Source of the DNA: Lineus longissimus
Lineage: Eukaryota > Nemertea > Pilidiophora > Heteronemertea > Lineidae
Direction of reading: 5' to 3'
DNA length: 64,000 nt
Assembly: GCF_910592395.1 (NCBI RefSeq)
Contig: NC_088324.1
Coordinates: forward strand, 1,550,001 to 1,614,000
The notes beneath the pieces are model-generated. The model did no database searches and had not been told where the DNA came from. It saw only the letters and a list, made by a program, of their open reading frames with translations. A program made the translations under genes and the position numbers. Position 1 is the stretch's first letter. Every line of letters begins with the position of its first letter. Below are positions 46,604 to 57,385 of the stretch, piece after piece.

Positions 46604-48298
46604 TCAATTCAGAGCAGTCATGTTTTCGATAGGTACTTGTACCTCATCAGTCAACTCTTCAGATGCATTTTCCTTGTCATCATCAACATCACGTCTCCTT
46701 TTTTTGAATATACTATCGGTCCAATAATCAGCATCCCTTTTCTGGTAGGATCTACTCTCTCTTTCTACGGACTTTAAATGCAGTTGTCTGAGTGACCCCT
46801 GTAAAATACTCCCGCAACCATCAATTTTATTGGAATGTTGTAGGAAGATGGATTTTGCAATGTCATTTGCTTTTTCCATCCCCTGCCCACTAAATTTCTT
46901 TAAACCAAGGTGTTTTTTTGCCAAGAAAGGAACATGGTAAACAAGGCAATGCATGTATGGAGTGACTCGTTTTCCTTCATACCCCTTCCATGAACCCTCT
47001 AGACTGGTAAATAATTTCATCCAACTGTTAGATAAAGTAAACAAATCACAGTCTATCACCGCATCTTCGTTAGGGAAATCGCTATTGACAACTGCATACA
47101 ATGCTTCGAACCCCTGCCAAATCTTCACAACAGTTTCTTTCGACTCGGGATGTAATGCACTACTTTGCTGGAGCTGGGCAGCTAAACCATGAAGGAGCTT
47201 TTTCTTTTCTTGGCCCATTAAACTGGTACATTCACGGTGACCTGTATCTTTGCCATTCGCATCTCTGGTTTTCCAAACTTTGAAAGATACCTCACATGTG
47301 TTTATACATTCTACCAGAGAGTCTATATGCAAGGATTTTTGCTTTGGTCGAAGGCCTTGCTGTTCCTTGTCATCAAGGTCATCTGCGTCAGCCATGAGAT
47401 TTTCTATCAATCTGTTAGTGATTCGAAGCATCAGATGCAGTTCGTCAACAAGAACATTATACAAAGGAATTTGAAAAAGAGGAGCATGTTTACAACCTAA
47501 TGCATTTGTGATTGCACACTCTGCCAGTTCGCCACTGGTCCTAATAAATTCATCTTGATAATAATAATTTTCACCCTTGGTCAGGTCACCCCTATCCTTC
47601 TTGTTTATTTTACAGTAAATGCATGCATGATTAGCTGTAGAACCAGACATTCCCAAGACCAGACGCAGAAATTTATAGTCCCCACCCATGCAAACATTGA
47701 GTTCAAACTCTTGTTCATCAATCGTAATGGCCCCAGCCGCAGAAAGTGAATTTATAGACTTAAATACATTTGCAAATGAAGTTTGATACAATTCATAGCT
47801 TTCATGGCCACTGACAACAGCCACAGTGTGATGACAAGCTGTAGAAAACATTCCATATGATTTGGTGACCATAAGGAGAAACTCATCAGACACATACCAT
47901 TTGTCCTTGAGACACTAGTCCCATCCCCCCCAAATTTGACAGTGAATTTGTTTATATCTGGATTCTTCAAACAGAGTGATCTAATCGCGAATTTTAGTTC
48001 ATCCTCAACATTTACCTCAGCACCGACAGTTTTTCCAGGAGTACGCTGAATGTGACAAAGGGTGTTCATCTCAGACCTCAGTTGTTTAATGAGATAGGTT
48101 CTTGGTAAATCATTTGAGAGTATAGTGAGTTCATGATAGAAATCTAACAATCTAACATATCATCTTCGGACTCCGTTCCCTCATGTTCTACGCGCGGACT
48201 TTTCCGTTTCCTGTTAATTGCTGGGATAAACACCTTCCTCACTTTGAACACTGGACCCTTCCTAGGTTTGCGACCTGCCCTCTATTTGGTCTGTGTTT
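46604..48298 (-). pseudogene. DDE transposase core with RAG1/Transib/CMC zinc spacing (copy J2)
   Basis: Exon after an acceptor at 48,299-48,300, beginning with a basic stretch (KPRKGPVFKVRKVFIPAINR). An 8-bp duplication (TTAGATTG/TTAGATTT, about 48,140) breaks the frame, after which LDFYHELTIL and FTVKFGGDGTSVSRTNG (first Asp) follow. A second break near 47,885 leads into the long frame to 46,604. There GGDYKFLRLVLGMSGSTANH places an Asp 19 residues before the first Cys of CIYC. PYMHCLVYHVPFL gives H-x4-H, and the Glu of FSGQGMEKANDIAKS lies 20 residues after the second His. These are the spacings of the zinc site and third catalytic residue of RAG1. A charged C-terminus ends the protein. 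Copy E is the related, truncated gene. A preceding exon at about 48,412-48,582 may belong here. Confidence 0.75.
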
Positions 48299-48411
48299 CT
48301 GTAAACAATAAAACCGATTTAGCCCATAACAGTCTTAAGAATTATTAGGGTACCGGTATTGATGGTATATCTTTTTTTGAAACACCTAATGCATTTAAAA
48401 TTTAACCTACC

Positions 48412-48582
48412 CTTGTCTAAGTATTCTACAGCTTCCGTTTGAATACACTTTTCCACAGCTTCTAAGTCGCTAGGATCAGGTGTATCTGGGATGTCGTCAA
48501 CGGTCTCAGGGGACATCTCTGTCATCATTTCGTGTATTAGTCTCTTCCTCACCACTGGTTTCATCACAGTGGGCGTGGTCAA
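48412..48582 (-). other. Possible acidic exon upstream of copy J2
   Basis: Open minus-strand stretch (MMTEMSPETVDDIPDTPDPS and EKCIQTEAVEYLDKG) followed by a splice donor (G|GTAGGT near 48,411). No domain recognised. It may belong to J2 or to the HECT gene. Confidence 0.3.
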
Positions 48583-49078
48583 GCTAGCAGCACATGTTCG
48601 TGGTACAAACGGCCTATCTACGTTGGGTGGGGGGGGGGGGGGGGTTCATGAATCGTTGGTACTGCAGACTTTGTCAATTGCAGGCTGAAAGTAAAGTATC
48701 ACTGTTCATAACCAGATGACATGCAGAAATCGATGTCTCTTCAACTGGGGTTGAAGTTTGGACTTCAGTCACAGCCTCTCCTTGGTCCTGAAAATCTTTG
48801 TTCTTGCAATATTTTCTTGCCAAAGCTTTAGAAGAACATATATTCACCAACGATCGGCATCCCGATAATTGAGTTAGAATAGGCAAATCATAATCTTGTT
48901 CAGGCCCCACATTTCTTGGATGAATGCCGACAGTTTGGATTGTATACGAACTTCAGACCTCACCAATTAATTTTGGTGCTCGTCAAGGTGTTGAAATTGG
49001 CCTGAATAGGCCTAATACGATGGGAAATGTCCACTAAGAACCAGCTGCAACTAAAAGTCCCTATTTTAGTGTCCTTAC

Positions 49079-49226
49079 CAATGAGAAGTGGTGACTTCAC
49101 TATATTTGTTAGCAGCAACTGCAAAAACTCTCGCTTTGGACCTCCATCATCTACAGCTGCTTCATTCAGGAACTGCACCTTAAAATTGGCCAGCACGTCA
49201 AAGGAGGATGACTTGAAGTATCTCAA
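49079..49226 (-). pseudogene. HECT-domain exon (E3 ubiquitin ligase fragment)
   Basis: FKVQFLNEAAVDDGGPKREF with LQLLLTNIVKSPLLIG is the start of a HECT N-lobe (family pattern: V-F-E-A-VD-GG--REF). The exon ends at a donor (ATTG|GTAAGG at 49,077-49,079). The catalytic Cys lobe was not found nearby. G2E3-like HECT genes are often multicopy in aquatic animals. Here the exon lies between two TE gene parts on the same strand, so capture or insertion is possible. Whether further exons lie at 48,674-48,910 or 49,230-49,350 is uncertain. Confidence 0.65.
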
Positions 49227-49625
49227 GCAGAAAGATCAAAATAATGTGGGATTCCTGCTAATCTTTATAGTCTGGCATTCCTGATTACCTCCCTTCATCA
49301 CCTTAGAACGATGATGTTCAAGTGCGAAGTTCATCGCTGCCTCAGAAACCCTGAAAAAAATAATGTTGGGAAATGGTGTTTGGCATGTTTTATAAATCAT
49401 ACCAAGGTCTGGGGGGGGGGGGGCGATTCTGAGCTGGGGACTCGGGGTCGGTTCTTGGGTTGGTCAGCGGTGTTTGGGCTTGGGAGAGTCAAGTTGGGAA
49501 TAAGTCGGTGGTGCCGAGATGGTTGTCAATGAAGAGGCAGCAGCCATGATTTAAAAGAGTTTGATGATGTTATAGTGTCTCGTAAGCCTTCATAGGCTGG
49601 CATTATTGTACGTAATGGTGACACT

Positions 49626-51087
49626 TTAATAATAATGATCACATTCCTGTCTCAGATTGACTATGGTCGTGTTGAGCTCCATCCGTTTGTTTCTCAATTC
49701 ATTGATACCCTTTTTCTGATTTGACACTAGCGTTTGCAAGTCTTTGATAGTCCCTTTAAGTTTTACTACTTCCTCAGAAATTTCATCGCCATTGTATCTC
49801 TTGAAGAAGGTCTCGTATTTCTGAAAAAGTTCCTCTTTTCTCTTAAGTCGCCTATAGTACGGATTGGCCCGAGCAGCAATCAACTTCTTTTGACAGTCAG
49901 ACAAATCGTAACGCAAAGCATTGCATTTCTCTTTGCAGTTGCTTAGCTGCGACTCACATTGTTTTAACTTAGATTCACATTGTTCTAGCCTCTGAGCAGT
50001 GTTCATCTTTTCTGTACATGCTTTCACAACCTCTCCTTTCAACACTTCTACCACAATTTTCAGTTCCGTTTTTTCCTTTTCCATTTCCTCCAACTGTCCT
50101 CTAGCTTTCCGCAATGCTGACCCTATGATGTCTTTGGACTTGCACTACTGTCAAGTACATCTGAGATGCGTAGAACTATCGACAAATTAGTGAGGGACTC
50201 TGGAATATCCAATGACCCCTTCATGCAACTTGGTACAGTTTCAATTGTTTCATCTATCTTCTGCTGAGGACTAGCACTACCCTCAAGTTCATCTGTGACA
50301 TGTGGAACAATCAATCCAGCAGCAGAATCTTTGATAACCAATGACTGTTTGGCACAATTTGGGTCAGTTTCGTCTATCATCCGACTCTGAGATGACAAAG
50401 GCTGGACAACAGAAGATATTTGTGTTGACTCCAACTGAAAATTGAAGGGTTCCCCCAGAACGTTTTCATACTTCAGTTTATAGCTTTCTGATTTATTTCT
50501 CATATTCTGAACTTTTTCAAACTCCTGTAGTACCTTTTCAATAACCTTTCTAGCTTTTCTAGGAGTACAAGTATGAGGCACATTGAGATGTTCTAGCAAG
50601 ACTAAGGAATAAGCCTGTGGTGGGTTTTCAGATTTCCTGAACTTCTCCAATTTAACAAGGAATCCCTTTATCACATTCATAGGACATTCGCCGATCAGAT
50701 CGTGGAGTTTCCCTAAATCACCCAACAAATTGCACCGTGTGATACTGTTAAGCCAAGCATACTGAGAATGTATATACTCTATCAGAGGGCATGCTGGTAA
50801 GGCTGACTGTGAAAGAAAATCCTAATAATCAACGTCAGACAACTCCTTCTCAATGCATCTCACACACCTATCAAGGATTCCTCGATATTCCATAACTCGA
50901 ATGTCAGAAGATTGAAACAGCCGACTGATAATATCTTCAACAAAGTTCCAAGTTTTACGATGCTTCAATCGGAGGTGATGGAGTTGCAGGAACAATCGAC
51001 GGTCTGCTTCGACAACTGGTAGGTTAGGCCTCCTCCCTCTGCCAGATGCTGAGAACCATCCTTCAATAGCTCGATACTGGTCATCCT
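49626..51087 (-). pseudogene. SGRGR-family N-terminal domain and coiled coil (copy J1)
   Basis: Opens after an acceptor at 51,088-51,089 with the same codon phase and acidic pair as copies A and C (EDDQYRAIEGWF), then SGRGRRPNLP, RRLFLQLHHLRLK and TWNFVEDIISRLFQ. A TAG near 50,822 interrupts the frame, which resumes into a helical segment. After another break near 50,123-50,160 a coiled coil follows with NPYYRRLKRKEELF, resembling GVYQRNRRKAKELA at the same place in copy C. No DGTSR core follows: the next 300 bp hold a G-run (49,411-49,423) and the HECT exon. So this is a truncated N-terminal half. Confidence 0.6.
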
Positions 51088-51100
51088 CTGAAAAGTGCAA

Positions 51101-53078
51101 TTGAAATTATACAACAGTGTGTTAACATTTTTGAATCAAAATCATGTCAATTGTTTTGCACAAAAAAGTAATAAAGAGTTCATTCACACAGTACTTCATC
51201 ATTCTTTTGTCCTCCTGTGGAACTATGGACCGGGAAGTTGGGAGTTGGGGAATTGTGGAGCGACTTGTTGGCTGTGTCTGTGTCCTTGGGTTGTGTCACT
51301 GGGAAGAGGGATGATGGGGAGGTGTGGAGGTAGGGTTTGTCCTTCTGTGGAACTATGGACCAGGGAAGATGGGAGTTGGGGAATTGTACGGAGTTACATT
51401 TAATTGTTAGGGTTCTGTGAAATTGTAACTTGGAAGATGGTAGGAATTGGGGAATGAAGTGAAGTATATTTGTCATTGGTTTTGTTGTAGTGGTCCTGGG
51501 AGTTGGAGACACTAGTTTCAGCAAATTCTTGATGAGAACTGCACTACGGTATTGTGTATCCCCCACAGCATTTCTATTTTCCAACACCACCAGTGAACGA
51601 CGTACCCCTTCCAAGCACGCCTTCCAAATGTTTTAATCTCCAAAATGAAAGTAGTCTTTTTTCAAAATAGTGGGGGCAGGGTGAACTGCAAGTGCAAGTA
51701 CATGTACCATATTCAACTCTCATGAATGAGATTGTGTTTGATTGTCCCAGAAATGCATGCTTTATCATAGAAAGATTTTTAAACGACAGCCTTTGGTTAT
51801 TTGTCTGCACATGTCGACAAAACATAAGCCGATAAACATGAAAAGTCAATAAATTATTCAACAAACATAATATTTTATATCTAGTGTAACAGGAAAGGGC
51901 CACCCGCAATGAAATGGAACGAACTTAAATGAAAGAATAACCGGATTCACTTCACCTCTGGCGGTGTTTATTTTACTCGAAAGCCTGATACTAAAAGCGA
52001 TCTAGGTATATACAAGTAGGGAGATGCACAGACAAATTATCAACTTACGACTGTCCTAGACCGGTACCCGACGATGACATTGGTCCAAAACCGGTGATTA
52101 AACGGGTGTACGATATATGATGATAAATGAATATTATAAGTATAGCCGATCCTTTCCCTTGTGCTATTCCCACGTGGTCTGACTCACCGCATACTTGACT
52201 CCCCGTTATCCCCCCTCAAGACAAAGAAACGGAAGGCTTATCCCCTCGCCCCCTGACCCTCGGGTGTAAGATGCCCTTCGGCGATGCTGGGAATTGCATG
52301 TTTAAGTATATAGAGTATAGTATAAAAAGGATGCCTGACCAGGCAAGAAGTAACACGAGAACCAGTCTCGCCACACACAGGTATGTCAGGGGAAGGGACG
52401 GTCTTACAATTATGGCAACTTCGCCGACAAACAATGTATCACATAAAAGCTATGCGGTACATGGTACAAAAGACTGAATATCAACATGTTAAAGTTTGCC
52501 GACCATACACCGTGCCCCTAAGGAATAAAAGGTATTTTAAGGCCATGAATATTAATGAGTGACAGAGCTGTTTACGTCACGTGATGAAGATGGCCGGTCA
52601 TGCCGAAAGCTCGGAGATATGACGTGAATAAAGGATAATTTTGGGATCTTGAAGCCGTGTAGAACTATTCCAATATGTTGGGTTAATTCTACAACATCAG
52701 GGGATCATATCACCCGAAAACTGGGGCCAGACACGGTATACTCTCGACAGGATAAGAAGCGGAAGCGCGAGTCCCGGTCCAAAAGAAAGTAAAGCTAAAT
52801 TTAAGTTATAAAACCAGCGAAATTCAAAGTCGCTATTAACCCGGAATAAAACCCCGTAAAACGAAACCATTTTCCTCACACTAGTATTAGGTGCCATTAT
52901 CAACTGATGGACGATCATCTTGAAATGACAGTCCGTGACGTTATTAAGACAACAAATGAAAATTTTTAATCGTAGCCTGGAAGATGTGGTAATCACGTGA
53001 TGTGGATACAATAAAACATGTACATGTACGTACATACATGTCCAACAGGAAATGGATGATTGGATATGATCCAAAAGT
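51101..53078. other. Non-coding stretch between copy J1 and the FLYWCH-MULE
   Basis: No gene supported. The left part holds the repeat at 51,208-51,394. The middle is AT-rich. The right part (52,000-52,700) has mixed composition with CCACGTGG-like and TCACGTGATG E-box words (52,577), but no attached exon was recognised. Confidence 0.4.
51208..51394. repeat. Direct repeat of a G-rich passage
   Basis: A block starting CTGTGGAACTATGGACC and ending GGGAGTTGGGGAATTG occurs at about 51,220 and again at about 51,345, with G-rich sequence between. A third, weaker echo lies near 51,430. Confidence 0.6.
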
Positions 53079-54122
53079 CTAGCCCCTCGTTGTGGGTGAG
53101 GGTGAGGGGGAAAATATAAAAATAATAACTATTTGTTCGTGAAATTTAAGCGCGAACTCGTCATCCTCATGGTAATCCACGGCAAGACCTTGTTCCTGAA
53201 TCTTCCTCCATACTGCTTGGGACAAGTGGTAAAAGCAGTATTTGATATCCACATTAGGAAAGATTTCTGAAGCTGCATTTGAAGCTGCCCTTTCCATGTC
53301 CATCAAAAATGTTTCTGGATTTGCATTGGGAATTAATTGTCTTATGGTGGTGAAAAGCCGAGCGTAGGTCTCCTGAGTTTTGTTTGGTAGCAACGCATAA
53401 ATACATGCAGTCACAGAGTCATTCAGCAAGACATGGATGGTGAACAACTGGAAGAAGATGAGCGGAACTGTTTTAAAAGTGCCATCAGCAAACCAATGTT
53501 CACAATACGCCAAAAGTTCCAGATTCCTTTGCGTACAAAATATCAGAATGCGATTTGGATTGCCGACTCCACTATCGAACTGCAGGAACAATTCTCCTCG
53601 AAGAGTTCGAGTATACCGTTCAGGAATCTCCATGTTCATGGCATTTTGTGGCTGTGGTTCAGGTTGCGCCGACGTTTGTCGTTGCATTCGCAGAGCTCTC
53701 CTCATATTGGCAATATTCGGTAGCAGCACAGCAGCCCCTTCACCAAGGTTACCAACATTCTCTGTCAAGACCTGCTGGATTGTCTCTTGTGTGGTTTGGA
53801 CACGTGCTTTCATCTGCTGCTGCACCCTCTGCGCTTGGACAGCAGGTCGGTTTGGGGCATGTGTATGCTGATTCATGGCCTTTACTACATGTAGACCATC
53901 TGTCGTTACTCTGGCTTTACATTTGGATCTCTGTTCGCAAATCCACGAAGTGCGGTTTCCTGCCAGCAGTTTCTGTCTTGTGTATACGTAACCGTCGTAC
54001 ACCAGCTTATCTTTTCCTCGCTCGGATGTTATAAATTCAGCCATGATTCCAGTTGTATCAGCATCGGTCACTTTGAAGAGAATGAGGAACTTCCCACACT
54101 GAGGGTTGTTATAATACCACCT
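53079..54122 (-). pseudogene. FLYWCH zinc-finger MULE transposase, 3' truncated
   Basis: Exon after an acceptor at about 54,123. A FLYWCH finger comes first (RGKDKLVYDGYVYTRQKL, WICEQRSKCKARV, HTHAP: the Cys-Cys-His-His set is present). A linker follows, then a MULE core with EHWFADGTFKTVPLIFFQLF (first Asp), ETFLMDMERAASNAASEIFP (second) and IKYCFYHLSQAVWRKIQEQG. The frame then ends in a low-complexity tail (SPSPSPTTRG) instead of the Glu-containing segment, so the gene is truncated near 53,150. The open frame up to that point shows no lesion. The long inverted repeat element begins directly upstream. Confidence 0.82.
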
Positions 54123-55363
54123 GACACTTTGAGCAAGCAATTAGACTTAGAGCCAAGAAACCAAAGGTTGAGAAGAACCTTGTCTCTGTTACGTCTGGAC
54201 TTTTTGTGGGAATTTTAGAAGACCTCTTCTTAATTGCACCCAGGTAAAACTGGATATGCAGATAACACTTCCATGATGCAATTAAGAGCCAGTTTTTATA
54301 AGAATCAGGCAAGATCCTATTAGAGGGTGATTCATGACCCTCTCAGATTTCTTCTAAAATTTTTATATTGGTAGATATATGTTAATAACGGACGGAAATC
54401 ACATTTTCTATCCTCAATAGGGTCCGCTTTTTTTTTAGGGGCCCCTGGAATATTGGGGTCAAAATGGGCCTAAATGGCAAAATAACCAAAATGTGGTTTT
54501 CAAATGCTGGTATTTCTGTGCGCCCTTAGTGAGCCACAGAGATTTCCATGCGTGTAAGTCTATTGGGTATTGACTTTCAGAAAATGTGAAAATTTTGGCG
54601 GCTGACTTAGGGCGCAGCCCATAGGTGGCGCTGCAAAACGCGACATTTCGAAATTACACACACCTTCAGAGAGGTTCTGTGGTTTGCGCCCTAAGTCAGC
54701 CAGGGTGTTTCATGCGTTTTATGATACATTAGCACCTACTGCTTTGATTTAAAGGAAATTTACGGCGGCTGACTTTGGGCGCACAAGTATAGGGGGCGCT
54801 TTTTGCCGCCAAAAGGTGAAATTACCACCTTTTCGCACAACAAGTTCTCCATGCGCCCTAAGTCAAAATTGATCAAATATAGCTCAAATGGTCCCCCAGC
54901 ATCTCTAGTACCAGTGGTTAGGAGGGTTTCATGGCTGGTTTGCGTATTAACCCTTTTTGCACCGTTTTTTGTCAGGACACTAGACAAAAAGGCCAAAAAT
55001 GGTAAACTGTGAACTTTCTCCGATATTCATGAAACTTACAGGATAACTTCCTTACGTTAAAGAAAGTATTTTTTGTGAGTTTTAGGTCAAGGTGGCAAGC
55101 TACTTGGTGGCAAAATTGAAATTTGACAGAAAAAGGAGCAATTTGACCTTTATATCATGAACCGTTTATTCAAAATCAAAAGTATTCAAAAATTACCATG
55201 AAATCACCGGTATCTCAGAAACTTAAACACTTTTACAATGAATATGGTGTAAAACTTCACCAATATTTAAATGTCAGCAGAAATTTAGCAAATTACTATC
55301 AAAATAGTTAGTATGCCATTAGGGCCAAACTGTCCAACTGGATCATCACATCTAAACAGTGAA

Positions 55364-56142
55364 CTACAGTTTATATAGTTTCATGTTCTGGTCATCTTTC
55401 TTTGAGAATATGTAATGTCCACGGCGATCAATGGATGGTGCTGATAATCTAGCGCGAATGTCATCCTTGTCCTGCCAAGATGCATGTTCATCATCAAGCC
55501 ATCCAAAATACAATCCTGCAATACAGAAAATTACCAGCTAATATTACTGACATGTATACTATCAAACTATGGGCATATGGTTGAAAAATATGTCGTATTT
55601 TAGATTTCCATTGGGGAAGAATCATCCATCACGATTCCATAATTACCTGTTCGTCTCATGTATTTTATGTGGCAAAGTTCGCCATCAACAGCTTGTACCA
55701 TCCCAACATATGCCTTCTCTCCACACTGTATGATTGCGTAATCTCCTGCATGGTACTCCATCCCCCATGTTTTCTTCGTGAAAATCGTTGATCAACTCAT
55801 CAACTATGATATGTTGCTCTGCTTGAAGATCAGATTCCTGGAGGTAAAACATCGATGTAGAATCTTTTTCAGTAAAAAGAAAATTGTCGAGGATATTGTT
55901 TCACTCAAATCGGATGGAATTGATGTCACCTGAACACTTTCTAACTCTTCATCAATCTGCTCATTCCCTTCATCCTCATTGTCACTACCATCATCAGTTG
56001 GGTCAGCTTCTGGGATTTCAAGTGTTCCACCTCGTTTCTTCTTGGCCATAAATTGAGAGAACTGTGATATAACTTGATCTCTTGCTAAGTATTCTTCTGG
56101 TGAAAACATCTTTGCGCCTTGTGCATCCTTTGCAGATCGCAT
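55364..56142 (-). pseudogene. Tudor/Agenet-like C-terminal exons of the SGRGR family (copy L)
   Basis: Minus strand. First part: SPEEYLARDQVISQFSQF and an acidic stretch ending ELESVQ at a donor near 55,932. Second part, after an acceptor near 55,837 and one frame change: WGMEYHAGDYAIIQCGEKAY, VGMVQAVDGELCHIKYMRRT, then a donor (GTAATT). Third part (55,515-55,364): LYFGWLDDEHASWQDKDDIR and a TAG stop. The pattern GDYAI-YVG-V-IKYM-W-D matches GTVAVAY-FLGQV-IQFI-FQWPQVEDL at the C-terminus of copy C, so it is a Tudor-like barrel, perhaps a chromatin or RNA reader. It lies wholly between the inverted arms. No core or N-terminus is present. Confidence 0.5.
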
Positions 56143-57115
56143 CAGTTTGACAACGTTCTCAGCAGTGGTCTTTTTCCCTGTCGTCTCTCACTAAAACTGG
56201 TACTTTTGCTTTATAGTTCCAATATTGCCACCAAATGGCAGCCTACAACAAAAGTGGCTTGCTGCATTCCACAGAAACTTTAATAACACCTTTCTCAGTG
56301 CAAAAGGAGCTAATCCTGTAAGTTTTATGAATATCGGAGAAAGTTTACAAAATTCCATTTTCAGCCTTTTCGCGTAGTGACCCGACAAAAAACGGTGCAA
56401 AAAGGGTTAATACGCAAACCAGCCATCAAACCCTCCTAACCACTGGTACTAGAGATGCTGGGTTACTAGTTGAGCTATGTTTGATCAGTTTTGACTTAGG
56501 GCGCATGGAGAACTTGCTGTGCGAAAAGGTGGTAATTTCACCTTTCGGCGGCAAAAAGCGCCCCCTATACTTGTGCGCCCAAAGTCAGCCGCCGTAAATT
56601 TCCTTTAAATCAAAGCAGTAGGTGCTAATGTATCATAATACGCATGAAACACCCTGGCTGACTTAGGGCGCAAACCACACAACCTCTCTGAAGGTGTGTG
56701 TAATTTCGAAATGTCGCGTTTTGCAGCGCCACCTATGGGCTGCGCCCTAAGTCAGCCGCCAAAATTTTCACATTTTCTGAAAGTCAATACCCAATAGACT
56801 TACACGCATGGAAATCTCTGTGGCTCACTAAGGGCGCACAGAAATACCAGCATTTGAAAACCACATTTTGGTTATTTTGCCATTTAGGCCCATTTTGACC
56901 CCAATATTCCAGGGGCCCCTAAAAAAAAAGCGGACCCTATTGAGGATAGAAAATGTGATTTCCGTCCGTTATTAACATATATCTACCAATAAAAAAATTT
57001 AGGAACAAATCTGAGAGGGTCATGAATCACCACCTGCCTGACTCTTATAAAAACTGGCTCTTAATAAGAAAATGGCTTCTTGTGGACTGGGAACAAAGGA
57101 GTCGGTCTAAAATTA

Positions 57116-57249
57116 TCCAATTGTCCTTTAATTGCCAATAAATAGCTCCAAAACATTAAATGAGCAGTTGAATAAAGGACACTAATGAACAATCTCCTTT
57201 ATTAAGGTGATAATTCAATTATTTGAATGGCAATTAAGGGACAGTTGGA
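57116..57249. mobile_element. 134-bp MITE with TA target duplication
   Basis: Ends are inverted: TCCAATTGTCCTTTAATTGC at the left and GCAATTAAGGGACAGTTGGA at the right, flanked by TA at 57,114-57,115 and 57,250-57,251. It sits in the right arm of the long inverted repeat, at a place where the left arm has no counterpart. TA duplication points to a Tc1/mariner-type origin. Confidence 0.7.
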
Positions 57250-57385
57250 TATTTAGAGTGCACAGACTAATTCTTGTTAATTGCATCATGGAAGTGTTTT
57301 ATCTTAATCCCCAGTTTTTACTGGGTGCAATTAAGAAAAGATCTTCTTCTAAACTTCAGACCTGCTCTTCTCAACTTTTGAAGCA

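Larger units (their letters stand above)
54155..57385. mobile_element. Long inverted-repeat element (about 0.9-kb arms) with Tudor-like exons
   Basis: Left arm about 54,155-55,140 and right arm about 56,210-57,385 are inverted copies: AGGGGCCCCTGGAATATTGG on the left faces CCAATATTCCAGGGGCCCCT on the right, and ACTGGCTCTTAAT faces ATTAAGAGCCAGT. The arms carry several copies, in both directions, of GCGCCCTAAGTCAGCC. The centre (1.1 kb) holds the exons at 55,364-56,142. The right arm has a 134-bp insertion (57,116-57,249). I did not identify a target duplication, so the outer limits are approximate. It could be a composite of two inverted copies of one repeat. Confidence 0.7.

Noticed and set aside
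46604-48298. True RAG1 or Transib gene
   Set aside because: Only the spacing of catalytic and zinc residues matches; the sequence around them is different and no RAG1 RING or nonamer-binding region is present.
46604-51087. One continuous gene from the SGRGR exon at 51.1 kb to the RAG1-like core at 46.6 kb
   Set aside because: The coiled coil at 49.6-50.1 kb resembles that of copy C, whose core is different, and a HECT exon and G-run intervene. Two separate elements are more likely.
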